64,000 nucleotides of DNA, taken from positions 7,378,001 to 7,442,000 of the forward strand of contig CAJSYZ010000005.1 of NCBI GenBank assembly GCA_910574455.1, written 5' to 3'. This DNA is from Trichaptum fuscoviolaceum. Taxonomy: Eukaryota > Basidiomycota > Agaricomycetes > Hymenochaetales > Trichaptaceae. The notes below the pieces were generated by a model, which made no database searches, was not told where the DNA came from, and worked only from the letters and a program-made list of their open reading frames with translations. The position numbers and the translations under genes are program-made. How positions within the stretch are numbered: position 1 is the stretch's first letter; every line of letters starts with the position of its first letter. Positions 31,536-43,686 of this stretch are shown here, piece by piece.

Positions 31536-34485
31536 ATGTCTTCAATTGACGAGCAATCAGGCGCTCGACCTCGGCGCCCGTTCTCGACGTTGAGGAAGGA
31601 GTCATCTGCTGATGACGAGTGCGTAGTGTCTTTTTATCGCATAGGTGTCCTGCTGAATTCCCTATTTCTCGTAGTGTAGACCTTTACGTGCAGAGGCAGT
31701 CGAGTTTGGTACCATTGGCGACCTCTCCATTCATCGAGAAACCACCATTACCGCCCTTACCTGAGTTGGAAAAGGTTCGAGGATTACCAGTTTCTCTTCA
31801 CGCGACAACTTGAGACTGATGTATTCAACTAGGAACATCATCCGGATGAACTCAAAGTCTATGTGTCGGAAATTCCATGGGCTGATTTGGTATGTCCCAG
31901 CGCCATAGAATCGATAAATGGTGTCCGGTCTAACACATGTGTTTAGCTGCTCGAAATTGCTATGACAACTGCTTTCGCAAGTTTGACGTGAGCTCGCTGT
32001 TGTGATTCAGGAGTGTATGGTATTAACTCATCTATACCTAGTGATGGAACTTCAATTCTTCAGGGCTCGGTGCGTATCACATTTCATCTTCAACCCTCTC
32101 TTGCTCATCCAGTTTGCAGAATGTCGCTTCATACCTCACGTTCTTCGCGATGGTGTGGTGGGTTTGGGCGAGTCAGGTTGCCTACAACGTGCGATTTCGC
32201 CAGTCAGACTGGTTCCACCGCCTCTTTGTCTTCTTTCAGTTTATTGTGTTCTGTGCCCTAGCGGCATTCACCAACAACTTCGACATCACGAATGGCATAG
32301 CAAACAATAACTCGGCTCAGAACAAGCTAGTTGAACTGCAGCTGGCTGATTTCGACTCCATGCAGGACATCGCAGCAGCAAATTATCGGGAGAACAGACT
32401 ACCGACGCTGAACGCCCGAGGGATATCCATTGTAATGGCTCTAAGTAGGGTGGTATTGCTATCACAATACCTGATGAGTGAGTTCGGACAAATCCGATGA
32501 ATGGGCTAGTCTGACAGTGTTGGCCCCTTAGCCTTGTACCACGTCATCCAGCTGGATAAAGAAATCACAAGGAATAGCACCCTAGCGCGACCACACAGAC
32601 GAGCCCCACGTGTCTCTCTTTACGTGCACATCGGAGTCCTGGTTTTCTCCTTCCTGTGCTACCTCGGCGCGTACATCGCGATCGGGAAGAATCCATCGGA
32701 ATCTGATCAAATCGCGAAGCTTGTCTTGTGGTACTTCCCGCTGATTGTTGAGGCCGTCGCTCATTTCGTGGCAGCTGCTCTTCCGGGACGTGTGCGTTAC
32801 CCTGCTGAAGCCGTTTACGCGCGAAGCTCGACTGTCTTCATCATCATCCTTGGCGGAGGCTTGGATAAAATCACGAATGGATTCCAGTATATTGTCGGGA
32901 ATGTCTCTTTGGGAATCGAGATCACCGGGTTGATTCTCTGCGCCGCTGTTATATTCATTCTGCAGTTCACTTTATACTTCGGGACAAGCGAGGGTGATCG
33001 CTTAGGAAGTCGACGGGCTCTCGCTCTCTTCTTCTTTCACTATTTCTATCTGTCGGCACTCATTGTTACACTTCAAGGTGAGAAACCTTAATATCGTTTC
33101 ATTTTAATGTCTTATCTCAAGCTATCTGAACAGGCATATCGGCATTGTTAACTTTCGGCGTACGTCCAGCTTGCTCTGTAAATGTGACTTATGCTCGTCA
33201 CTGACGTTCACCTTGGCAGAATCTAGCTTCCGCGATGGAGCTCCCCTTCCAAATTGTAAAGGAATTTATGGGGAAAATCAACGAAACGGGACTCGGTGTA
33301 CGTCTCAATGAAACCGACTTCCCCGACCTCGTTAAGCCACTAAACAAGAGTGGAATCGCTTTACCAACCATCATAACTTATGTCAACTACGGTATTGATG
33401 CTGGTTTTAATGCCAACAATGCTTCAATTCCGTATCTTTTCGTGTTGCAAGAGAGCGTTGCCGTAATGTCTGTTGTTCTTAATGTAAGCTACGGTATTTA
33501 GAATTCGTTTTCCAAGATAGTAACTGATTGCCTCTCAGAACTTCAAATCACTTCCGGACGAAGGTTCTATTCTGTACTCCCAGATGTACGCGTTCCTGTA
33601 TAACAACCCGATGAACGACACTATTGTGGCAACGATCGTCAACAACCAAACGTACTTTGAAATTGTACAGAGCGTCTTCACTTCGCGTGCAACACCTGCC
33701 CTTTGGTTCTTCGCTGCAGGCGTAAGCATATTCTCTCGCATATGCGCCTTACGATTGAGGCTGACATAGACCGCCTGCTATTAAAGGGTTCTGCTCTGAC
33801 TTGTCTGGGAATAATGTGTCTAATTAATCGGTGGCCGAGAGGTTTGTCATGCGTTAGGAACCTTTTCCACATAATGACAACTCTTCTTCGATAGATAAGT
33901 ACGAATGGGGCCAGACGATCAGCAGACTACTGCTCGGCTTTGCAATCATTGCAACGACTGCGCTGGATGTCCACGCGTCAGATACAATTATAGATAGTGA
34001 CTTCCAGTATAAGGGCTCTCGAATATGGTTCCTTGCGGCACGATCTCTAGTGTACGTTCAACACAACTTACTCTTCGAAAAGACCTGACCAAGCCTTCCA
34101 GTCTTCCTCCTTACGCCTTAGCACTGTTGCTTGAACAATCCATCGAATTGGTATGTAGGGACGAGACATAACAATCATTGTTCTAATGCAATTCCAGATC
34201 CTACTTTACCTCGCCGGACGGGCCTACACTCTTGAGGGCTTCCACGTTTTCTGGCGCAGGATAGGAACCATTCGCGCGTACGCTCCCACGACAGATTCAC
34301 ACTCGAGCCCCCCGGAGGCTTACGATCCATACAAACCAGAAACGCAAGACACTACAGACACATCTTACTATCCACCGACAAGTGCGCGCTATAACTATGG
34401 ATACGACTACACCACGACGCCCGGGACTTTACCCCCTGCCTTCCATCCGAATTCTGCTCAACAGCCACTTATAACGCGTGAATGA
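31536..34485 (+). CDS. LtrA-like (low temperature requirement A) multi-TM protein
   Basis: Begins MSSIDEQSGARPRRPFSTLR, a cytosolic Arg/Ser-rich leader. Two small exons follow, with PPLPPLPELEK and HHPDELKVYVSEIPW, then LLEIAMTTAFASL. Membrane exons include YLTFFAMVWWVWASQVAYNVRF, FVFFQFIVFCALAAFTNNFD and SRVVLLSQYLM. They continue with LYVHIGVLVFSFLCYLGAYIAIG, VLWYFPLIVEAVAHFVAAALPGR, SSTVFIIILGGGLDKITNGFQY and LFFFHYFYLSALIVTLQ, a loop with several N-x-S/T sites, and more helices. A Tyr/Pro-rich cytosolic tail ends at TGA 34485. The helix order and the YxxFFAxxWxxWxxxxxYxVRF signature fit LtrA proteins (PF06772), bacterial and fungal membrane proteins of poorly known function. About nine introns; the junction near 31990 (a 23-34 bp gap) is unclear and may hide a disruption. 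Confidence 0.75.
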
Positions 34486-34950
34486 TGTCCACTTTACTCC
34501 TCTACAGTTATCGTTCAAACCGTAGGTACATTTGGTTTTGTGTTCTTGTTCTTGTTACTCCTCGCTTCTTCGTTTGGATATACCCTTTGTGGACATTATT
34601 AAAATATCTTGAAAAATCTGCGGGTTGTTTAGTGTTTGTACTATATTGCTATCACCACATGTTTGGACTTCTGTAATATACATTAGTGAACATTACAGCG
34701 TACAGTATTAATTTTTTTTTAGGAAAGGCATGTGGTGAGTAAAGGCGATCAAGCATTGAAGGCAACCCTTTTTTTTGAAGAATATCTTGCAAAAAGCAGC
34801 CTCATCGGGTCGCCCTACAGTGCTGAGACATCTGAAGTCGTCGGACCCCGGCTAAGATAGTTCATAGGCCACTCCTACGACAACGTCCCATTCAAATTCA
34901 CTCGGAAGTTTTAATAATATTGTTTGCAATAGAGGAAGCTAAGAGAGGGA
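34486..34950. other. Intergenic, 3' region of LtrA-like gene
   Basis: AT-rich with poly-T runs. Nothing is recognised. Confidence 0.4.
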
Positions 34951-35187
34951 CTAGTTGCTAGTATAGTAAAGATTAAGATGGGGCGATCGATACTCCTCAA
35001 ACTTAATATCTAGACACTTCAGCTTTGGGGCCGAGCTCAGTGCATCGTCAAATCCACAGTTCCTACTATCATAAATGATGTAGTCGATTTTGATGTCTGT
35101 CAGGTTTGAAAACTTGGGTCCTCTAAGGAGTGCCTGCAGCCAGAGCCCCAAATCTGTGCGACACTGAAAGTTTTCGAAGGCGTCCAA
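34951..35187 (-). pseudogene. F-box/LRR protein C-terminal fragment
   Basis: A 78-codon minus frame contains KFSNLTDIKIDYIIYDSR then FDDALSSAPKLKCLDIKFEE. This LxxLxxIxIxF...LDxALSxxPxLxxLxIxF pattern closes many basidiomycete F-box proteins. No F-box or upstream leucine-rich part is found before it in the 280 bp up to the monooxygenase stop. It is most likely the leftover 3' end of a deleted gene. Low confidence. Confidence 0.35.
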
Positions 35188-35465
35188 AAGAAGTCCCTTG
35201 TGAATGTTATAGCCGCGTATTACAGTCCAAAAAATCCTAAGGTTCTTGAATAAAAAAGGTGTCTAGTGCGTAAAAACGAACAATCAAGCATCAAAGACTG
35301 CCTTGACTGCCTTAACGTTATCTGTAGAGAAAAGGCTCGCCAGATAATGATGTGGAAGAAGCATTTGGATAATAGCTTAGTGACTTTTCATCACATATGT
35401 CAACAAGTAGCTTGATTCAGTTGTCATTTAGTAATTCTGCAAAACGTTGGTCGTGAACTTTATCT

Positions 35466-37297
35466 TCAGGCAGCCTGCGCCAACTTCTCTTCTAGGATCG
35501 CAAGTGCACGTCGCTTGTCATCTTCCACATCCGTCGTCCACGCCCATTCCCAGTTCCTTTCCACCCTTTCAGCCAGAGCCTGAAGGTCCGCCAGCGTAAG
35601 GCTGTCCGAGTCCGGCTCATCCGCAAAATCGAACATCCTGCCGTTCAAGCGCGACCTGCGATGGACTTCATTCCCGAAAGGAAGGCGAACGGCCTCGTAC
35701 GCGAGCAGTGCAGCCTCCAATGACATCCGGTCCCGCCTCTGTGTCTTGAGATTCCCGAGGACTGCGGCGAGGACATACGCATCCTGATCATCATGATTTG
35801 TGACGTCTTCGTTCCTTATAATAGCACTCTACGCACCTCTATGGCCTGCCCAGCGCCAGATCCTTGATGAGGAGTCATTGCATGCGCCTTTCAAAAGCAG
35901 ATGAGCCCATCAGATCTCATATATCTTGTTAAAGCATTCATGAGCTTACAGAGTCTCCGATAAGGGCCACCCGACCGTGCACATTCGTTGGCAGCGGCTT
36001 TAACACATTGATAGCCCATCGAGATGGCTTCTTCACGCACTGCGGAGTTCTGGTGAGTTTCATCAATTAGGACATACTCCAACATTCTTACATACCTCTA
36101 AGATTTGCTGCGCCTCATTCTCCCAGCCTTGGAATTGTTCCAGCAACTCCACCTCTGAGACATCTTCGACTGTCTTTCCTTCGAAGACTGTGCCTTCCTT
36201 ATCAGGCGAGTAACATATGCCAACAAAGTTTACGAGAACAGTGTCACCGTGCTCGATAGGAAAGACTATCATATGCTTGGTAAGAGATTTGATCAGTCCT
36301 CGATAACAGAAATGATTCGGAGAATCGGCACCTTGTTTTTACCCATATACTGTTCACAAACAAAAATCAGATATCAGTTATCTCTGATATGAAATCGAAG
36401 TACTATGACGCAAACATTGTGGGCGACCTCCAATACCCTGTGGTCTGGGTTGAGTTTCTCGAGCTCCTCACGAGGAAACACTTTTCGATACGCAGCCCAT
36501 CCGCTCCACACAGGGTCAGCTGAAGCAAGCAACGACTGCGCTTTATCTTCGTCGCCATTCGCATGGAGTTCGGCGGCTACATCCCTCAGGAGAGTGTGGC
36601 GTGTGGCGGAGTGAATCCCATCGGCACCAACAAGAAGATCACAAATGGTGGTCGTGCCGTCGGTAAATTTAAGTTTGATTAGAGTCCTCTCGTTAGACGC
36701 TGTTGAAGGACTGTCTTGCTCGTACGAAGCGAGACGCTTTTTGAAGTGCGTCGTGATCTTTGAAGAATCCAGGTGCTTCCCCAGAGCCTGTTGGAAGTCA
36801 GCACGATGGAATCCCAGGTTTCCCACTGCAAATTGCATTCTTCAGCGTTGAGAAGAGATCGAGACTGTTTGCGACTCAACTGGGCATCTTCAGGTCATGA
36901 AAGTATATACCTGGCTCTTTGTCTGACTTGCGCAAACGAAAACCAATGTCTAGAAATTTGCAGCAATGTGAACATTCGACAGTTAAAAGCGAAAGCGAAT
37001 AACGCTTACGAGGTTTATCATCGAGAGGGGACAGAACAAGATGGCTTAGATCTTCACTCAAACCAAGCGCCTCCATGACCTTCCAGGGACGTTGCCACAT
37101 GCCAACGCCAGCACCGATCTCAGTTAGTTCGTGCGCTGCCTCATACAACTGAATGTCGATATCTTCAGAAGCCTGAGCCAAAGCAATAGCGAATGTCAGG
37201 CCAGCGATACCCGCACCACTTGAAAGAACTTCAGCATGGCCTCAGAAACGTATCACACCACCTACCAGACGGCGACAGTAAGTTTGTGGGACCCCAT
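35466..37297 (-). CDS. FAD-dependent monooxygenase (salicylate hydroxylase-like)
   Basis: From ATG 37297 the minus strand reads MGSHKLTVAV, splices over a 47-bp intron to CGAGIAGLTFAIALAQ (FAD Rossmann GxGxxG), and continues with YEAAHELTEIGAGVGMWQRPW. After an intron come FAVGNLGFHRADFQQALGKHL and then LLVGADGIHSATRHTL, the second FAD-binding GD motif. DPVWSGWAAYRKVFPREEL follows, then YMGKNKHMIVFPIEHGDTVLVNFVG and WENEAQQILE. The last exon has ALLAYEAVRLPFGNEVHRRS and ends at TGA 35468-35466. All blocks of a class A flavoprotein monooxygenase are in order at about the usual 430-residue size, so it is probably active on a phenolic or similar substrate using NAD(P)H. The middle exon borders near 35730-36060 are less certain. 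Confidence 0.87.
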
Positions 37298-37942
37298 AGC
37301 TCTTCGAGAGGAGACGATGGATCCAGATGTTTGCAGTGGATCACGGTTTTTATAGCCAGGAGACGAGATGCGTCATATGTACTGATGGAGATTCTTCAGG
37401 GCGATGGTGTGAAAATGTTTCATAAAGCTGAAATGTCATGTCTATATTAGCAAAACGAATCTACTGCTTGGGGGCTGCTTCGTACTTACCTTGGGGCTGA
37501 GCGGGGTTCATCGGCGCGTCGTGGAAAAATCAGATATGTCCTTCTTCAGGTGAAAGAAATAAGATGAATGGACCGAAACGCGGGATTTAATGCGGCGGAA
37601 GGCACACAGGCACACATTCCAGCGGAAGCAATTCATTGACAATTGTAGATTGAGTTACAGGTTGAGAACAACCATGAAAGCAAATCCGTTGTTAATCAGA
37701 GGGATTTCAAGGATGATGAGTGAGATGTAAAGGAGTTTAAAACATGGTCGGGGAATGAAAACAGAACGAAGATGGGAAATAAAGATGTGCAGATCAAAGA
37801 TGACATTCTACTCCAAAGAGCGCACATGACTACGCTTCAACGACAGAGTGAATTAGTCAATGTTGTATAACTGAACAACTATGCACACGCACCCAATATC
37901 GTGTCTTTCTAAATCCTCCTGCTTCGTATCTATCGGTGAACA
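37298..37942. other. Intergenic, nothing recognised
   Basis: Promoter of the monooxygenase and 3' flank of the small gene. No further feature is seen. Confidence 0.4.
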
Positions 37943-38200
37943 TTAAGTTTTAGCTGTCGAGGCCGAGGTCTTCTTCGAGTTCTTCGCCGATATCCCTTCC
38001 CCTTTGAGTCCTGACAGGTAAGCCTTCCCAACAGTGTTCGGCTTCTTCGAATCGTCCTTGGCCTGATTCAACTTCGATAGTGTGTACGCGTACAGCTCCT
38101 CCTGATACTTCTTCACCGGGTCTTGCGGCTTCCCTTGAGAGATACTGGTCACCTGGCCCGCATCGGAGCTGAGTGGTTTGCTGTCTGACGTCGAAGTCAT
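37943..38200 (-). CDS. Small Lys/Ser-rich protein, unknown function
   Basis: An 85-codon intronless frame with good codon bias, starting MTSTSDSKPLSSDAGQ, with a central helix QDPVKKYQEELYAYTLSKLN and a basic tail rich in Lys, Ser and Thr. It is hydrophilic with no signal or membrane segment. The amphipathic DPVKKYQEELYAYTL block looks like a conserved short motif, but I do not recognise a family. It could also be the last exon of a longer gene. CT-rich sequence upstream (38200-38280) fits a promoter/leader. Confidence 0.5.
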   Translation of the reverse strand: MTSTSDSKPLSSDAGQVTSISQGKPQDPVKKYQEELYAYTLSKLNQAKDDSKKPNTVGKAYLSGLKGEGISAKNSKKTSASTAKT

Positions 38201-38850
38201 TTTCCTGGCCCGAGGGTGGTTGGTGTGTATGGGAGATTAGAAATATCGTGAAGCGTCGATCTAGCTTGTGGTGAAGTTGTAATCGCGAGCAACGAACGAA
38301 CGAATAGAATGTGAGTAGATAGACGTTCGAGAGACAAGGAATAGGCTGTTCCTTCCGTGTCACTGGCTGCGTGTATATGCCAGAAGACAGTTATAAGGCA
38401 ACCGGTGCTCGTCGACCGTCCGAGGATAGCGCAGAGGAAGAAGCGGCAAGTCAGCCGGCATTCGCTGCCTGCCCTGATGTTCCTGCAGGCCTCGACTTGT
38501 GGTAATACAAGGAAAGCCGGGTTGATCAAGATCCTGAGGCTCGAGGCTGCTCTTCGTATACAATTCGACAATCTACAGCATCGAGAACCATTCAACTAGC
38601 AGGTCCAGGCCACCGTTCGCACCCGCATTCTCCCCTACTGCGTCCTTCAGCCGAAGAAGAAAGCCCATCGTTTTCAGCATTGAAGGGCAAGAGGATAGCA
38701 AGAAGTATGCGAAGCGCAATGCGCGAACTGCAATGGAAGTGGTGGTGGTTGAAGGAGAAGAGAGGACGATACGATGCGAGCCGACGAAACGAGTGGAGTT
38801 GCTGAAATGCCGTAGTAATGTCCACATAGTCATGTTACCAACATAGGAAA
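38201..38850. other. Intergenic, nothing recognised
   Basis: Open frames on both strands (for example 38573-38833 minus) lack domains and are left out. Confidence 0.35.
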
Positions 38851-39687
38851 GTCAACAAATCTTTGTAAAAGCCCCAACTTGATCTCTCCAGTAGTGACAC
38901 CTAACGATTAGATTATTTCTATTAGCTTTCTTCTATTGTGTACAATATCAACAAGATGGTATTCATTTCTTTTTGTGCTGGATGGCAATTCACTTCTTTT
39001 CCATCTCATTCAGATGTACATCCCTTGTACGCTACCTCGCGCTGCCACGCCGCCGGAGTGTTCAAGTTCAACTTGAAGTTGCACGTTGAGTCCTGTCATT
39101 GTCACCATCATTACGGAGTCTTCTACACAGGGTTACCAAAAGTGATGGTCACCCCCGTAAATCCAATGTTTTGCATTTTTCTCTACTTAAATTGCTGTTA
39201 ATACTCAAAAATGTTTCCATACTATACACCATACTGTAGCATCGTGTATGAGAAATATGAGGTTGATAGCTTCTGTCAAAGAAGAAAAAAGATGATAACA
39301 AAGTTCTTGTAAAATGATTAAATTAGACAAATTCTAGACCATTATCCTCAATTTACAACAGATTTTTGTTTTTCATTCCTTCCAGAAATTTGCACGCTTT
39401 ACCATTGAGATTAAAGATACCTTGTCTGATTTTACGATAATTTTTGTGTTGCTAGTTAGTAGTTTATGCCGCATATATGCAAAAAAATGTCATTTTGACC
39501 AGATTTCAGTATTAATTTTCGTAAAAATCAGACATTGGCCTCCTACCTCACAACAAGTGACCTTAAAAATCCTGTAAAATCATGCATGCATGCCACTACC
39601 TATTCATTCACGTTAGAAAAGTGTCACATCTGTTGGGGCATTGGTTGTATCTCCAGCCTCTCTAAAATGTTGGAAATAGTGTGAATT

Positions 39688-40222
39688 TGTTACGTTCACG
39701 GCTTCGGAAGACTTATCACGGAAATGATAAGTGACAAAAGCGTTGTTTGTGAACAAACAAGTGGTGAGATAAGAGTGGGCGCTTTAACAAGGCTCTCTTA
39801 AGCTCGGAAGTCGTGGGTGAACAGAGTCTTTGGCACGATGGTGTGAAAGACTATAGGAGGATTGACTTAAGTGTCATCCGAAGGCCTATGTACAGGGGTT
39901 TATATACTACAGAGGGAGAAACATAAATAGAACGCGCCTCTGGGGCTAACTGGGGCTAACTGGGGCTAACTGGGGCTAACTAGGGCTAACTGTGAAACAG
40001 GGGAAATGGGGCTAACTGGGGCTACGTAGGGCTAACTGGGGCTATGGTAAAGCAAAGGGGTAATGTAAACAAAGAGGCAGTAAAAGGGGGCTACCTGGGG
40101 CACCGAAGGTTAAAGGTAAAAAGGTTAAATGGTAAAGTCCGAGGGACAAAGGTAAGCGTAGCCTAATCGGGTTACGTGAGGTAAACAAAGGTAAACATGG
40201 TCCGTATGCTTGATGCATAACA
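39688..40222. mobile_element. Solo LTR 1 (535 bp)
   Basis: Starts TGTTACG and ends CATAACA, with a 5-bp target duplication GAATT (39683-39687, 40223-40227). MITE B shows the empty site (GTGTGAATTTAGGC in MITE A orientation). It contains a short tandem array of the 10-mer TGGGGCTAAC (about 39941-39990). No internal retrotransposon sequence remains, so it arose by LTR-LTR recombination. Confidence 0.88.
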
Positions 40223-40301
40223 GAATTTAGGCTAAATCTTCAGATTGAAGATATCTCATTGAACAAGATTGGCATCACAGAATATCTTGAAACTTCACAT
40301 A

Positions 40302-42825
40302 TGTCGGGATCCCCCAGGACCCCAACATGTCTAAGGCAATCCCGAACAGAACCCGGTATACTGAAACCCGAAATCACGACCTTGGCTAGATCCCGAAAGG
40401 ATCCCCCGCTCTCTGATCCCGGAAGAACCTCTGCTTCGCCATGCATTCTCCTGCTAAGAGTTACGCCCCGCTACGACCTCCTCGCCCCTGCTTGTCCTCG
40501 CCCACGTCTCCTCGTCAGTCCCCCGCCTCGTCCCCGTGTCTCGATCCATCCCTAGCCCGCCTCGTCGTTCCCCCGACTCTAGGATGATCCCCCGCTCGCT
40601 CCCCGCTCCTGTCATGCTCTGTTCCCCGCTCCAGCGAACCCCGTACCTCGCCATAGTCCCGAAGTCACTCACCATAGCCACAGCCATAGCCATAGCCTGC
40701 CACAGCCATAGCCATAGCCATAGCTATCCCAGACCTCGTAGGTTCTCGACTATGCCCGGATACCAGATCCCGGCCTCGCGTCCACAGTCATGAAGTGCAG
40801 TTAGGAGATTGATCCACTGCGTCCAAAGCCGACCTCTGTCTGGCCTTGAGTAAGCCAACACAACAGCGGTCAAGGATTGCTGTCCCGCAATCCTGCCCGG
40901 TCACGAACCCTGCCCGGCGCTCGTCCTGCCACGGTGCCCTAGCTAACCCCTTCGACATCCCGTGCCTCTCGACCTGCCCTCGTTCGTCCCTAGCCTGCCC
41001 CGCCAGGAATCCCGCCTCGCCGCGAACGCTGTCAAGTGTCCCCTCTGACAATCCCGCAACCCACGCTCGTTCACGGTTGGAGTCCTGTCAAGACTCCCCC
41101 ACTCGTCCCAGTTGGAGTCCCGCCAAACTCCCCCCGCACGTTTCCCGACTAGAGTCCCGCCAGACTCCCCCGCTCATTCCCGGTAGAAACCCCGCTCGCT
41201 TCCCGGTTGGAATCCCGCTCCTTTCCCCCGCACGATCCCAGTCGAAATCCCGCTCGTTTCCCGCCTCGCGTCCCGTCTCGAATCCCTGCGCAAATCCCCC
41301 GCAGGATTCCCGCCTTCGATCCCGCCGCGATTCCCATTGCAACCCCAGCTAAGTTCCCGCTCTGATTCCCGAAAGAATCCCGCTACGATTCCCGGTCGAA
41401 CCCTGTCTCGGTTCCCGGTCGAAACCCGAACTCGATTCCCGGTCGAAACCCGATCTCGATTCCCTGCATGATCCCGTCGCAAATCGTGCGAGTTTCCCGT
41501 TGTCCAAGGGAAACCCCTTAGCGTCCCCGCTCCTCGATGCTAACCCCGTCTCAAGATAGCCCCAGGTGATTGGCCTGGCCACACACGTGCCAGCCAACTA
41601 GTCTCGCTAGTAGCGTCCCGTCCCGGCCCGCAGACCACATTCCCGCCACCCCGTGTGCGGGATTGATCTCATTGTCCACAAGGACTCGAACCCCGTCCTT
41701 AGTCGCCCTGCCCCGCGCGCACCTCGCGATTAGGCTTTGTTACGACATCGAAACACTGGCCTTGTCGAGGTTGGTCCCTGTCGATCCCCCGCGACCCTGA
41801 TCCACGCCAGAAGTTGCCTGCAACTTATCCCGAGACGATGTATGCATTACATCCGCCCCCCACGCTCGTTACTCCGCTGCCTGTGCGCCAGCTTGATACC
41901 TCGCGCACAATTACATTCCTTTAGTTCTCTTTGTTTCACTTGACCATGCTTCACGCTTGTTCCCTTAGATCTTGCCCAGATGTCCCCCGCATTGAATCCC
42001 GGTTCCCGGGTTCACGTCACTGTATGCGCGGCCTTCGCCCGCAAGATTGTGTAACTAGTTAGTTGCGCGTTTGTGCATGCCCGTTCCCTGTAGATTCTGC
42101 CCCGTAGATAAATACCTGTCGCCACCGTAAGGAGCACTCACTTTTGTCCTCTTGTCGAGTGCTTCCTTAGGTGTGTTTCTGTCTTGTCTCTAGTGTAGTT
42201 TTACAATGCTAACTTGTCGAGTGCTTCCTTAGGGAACCTCCTCCTGATACAGAAGTGTTGCCTTGAGATCCCGGTTATCCTGAGCTCTCTGCTCCTGTCC
42301 TGAGCACGCCTGCTCTCTGGCTCTCTTGTCTCTGTCTTGCCCCGGATCCCGCTCTGCGAATCCCGCCTTGAGTCCTGCTCAGAATCCCGCTCTCAGATTC
42401 CCGCCAGAATCCCACTCTGAGATTCCCGCCAGAATCCCGCTCTGAGATTCCCGCACGAATCCCGAACAAACCCCGCTCTGCGATTCCCGCACGAATCCCG
42501 GTCTGAGATTCCCGAACGAATCCCGCCCTGAGATTCCCGCCAGAATCCCGCTCTGCGATTCCCGGTCTGCGCGTTTCCCCGCGCCTTGACTCTGTCTCCC
42601 CGCGCCTCGACTCTGCCTTCCCCGCCTCAACTCTGACTCCGTCCCGTCCTCGCCTCGAGCCCCCTTGCGTCTCGCCCCCGCAGCCCCGCTTCCCGCGCGA
42701 CTCCGTTGGCGGTGTAGCATCCTTAACGGTTCCCTACGCCTTCTCCGCTGCCGCGCGCTCTCCCAGGCCTTGCCCCGGAAGCCGCTAACGCGCCACGGCC
42801 CCCAGGTTCCCCCCAGGTTGTAACA
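40302..42825 (+). mobile_element. Very long solo LTR 2 (2524 bp)
   Basis: Starts TGTCGGGATCC and ends GGTTGTAACA with a 5-bp duplication ACATA (40297-40301, 42826-42830). The empty site is seen in MITE B. Much of it is a C-rich degenerate minisatellite built on GATTCCCG/AATCCCGC (about 40.9-41.5 kb and 42.3-42.6 kb). A GATAAATA TATA-like box (about 42106) is followed by AGCACTCACTTTTG and GTCGAGTGCTTCCTTAGG repeated twice, a layout like a U3/R junction; a similar R-like block lies in solo LTR 3. No gag or pol is present. Confidence 0.8.
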
Positions 42826-43686
42826 ACATAGACATAGTGATCAGCATTCATATGCTTGCCAGATTTTTGCAAGTGCAAATAATGTGTTGACAATAAGATA
42901 ATGTACAAAAACATGTTTTTGAGGGGTGACTGTCACTTTTGGTAACCCTGTGTAAGTATAATCATGCCTCCACGAAGCCTTGACGGACTGCGTCTGCAAC
43001 ATTTTCATTCCAGCTAAATTTTTATCCTCTGTCATTCTTTAAAGACCAGGTTGTTAAGGTTAACCCGAGTGGGATTCGTTCAACGCAATGGCTATTATAG
43101 GACACAACGTTAGGAAATAGATGTGTTCATACGCTTTACTGGCTGCTTCTACTACTGCCAGTGACATAGGAGCTCCTGAGTGCGCGATATCGGTGAGTGA
43201 TCTATGTATATAATGCTCAATAGGACCCCGCTAACGTTGCTAGTCCTTCTCACTGATGGTTTTCTTGCTCCATTGATCTTCTCTTTGATACACACTGGGG
43301 TCCGTCATCCACTCAATATAATATGTCCGTTCCTAGTTTCTGAACTTGAGATCTCCAGCGACCTGATGCCACTTGCGCTCACTATTACATATCAACCAGG
43401 TACTTAGTACGCCAAGTCCCTCTCACCATGTCAGGAGATGTCGCGGTATCTTCTCCTACTCTCGACCTGGCCGGCAGATATACCTATGATTCGCAAGCCT
43501 CTTCTCAGTTTGCTTCCAAATCAACAAATCCTAACAACAAATTTGTAATACTAGGTTTTTGGACAAGTACATAGCCCTGGCTTCCACAAGTAAGCAGTCG
43601 AAGATGAGCAAGTTCTTTTCTCTTGACTGACTTGCATCTAGCTATCGTGATCTTTGACCATCTTCTCACATTCTCCAATGAGATAC

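Larger units (their letters stand above)
39126..42952. mobile_element. Tc1/mariner-type MITE, copy A (interrupted)
   Basis: Terminal inverted repeats of about 29 bp begin CACAGGGTTACCAAAAGTGA and run on to a GTCACCCC end. The element is flanked by TA on both sides (39124-39125, 42953-42954). The empty site is visible at 55770 (CTCTAAGTAAAATCATG). The element contains two later insertions, solo LTRs at 39688-40222 and 40302-42825. Removing these and their 5-bp duplications leaves about 758 bp, matching copy B (759 bp) in inverse orientation. There is no transposase. A TA target duplication points to the Tc1/mariner (ITm) superfamily. Confidence 0.9.
38890..43427 (+). repeat. Duplicated upstream unit of DUF6533 #4, split by MITE A
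   Basis: 38890-39125 plus 42955-43427 together match the upstream region of copy #6 (about 55705-56268) and in part that of copy #5 (54330-54430). Shared stretches include TGAGTCCT, TTGTCACCAT, AATCATGCCTCCAC, GAGTGGGATTCGTTCAA, TGGCTGCTTCTACTACTG, GCGATATCGGTGAGTGAT and CACACTGGGGTCCGTC. Copy #4's unit is interrupted at 39126-42952 by the MITE and its nested LTRs. Confidence 0.8.

Noticed and set aside
38573..38833. 86-codon minus frame
   Set aside because: Low-complexity Ser/Thr region, likely the shadow of non-coding DNA; no conserved block.
40860..42600. Regularly spaced short repeats that could suggest a CRISPR-like array
   Set aside because: Units (GATTCCCG-type) vary in length and sequence, lack fixed spacers, lie inside a solo LTR and the genome is eukaryotic; it is a degenerate minisatellite.
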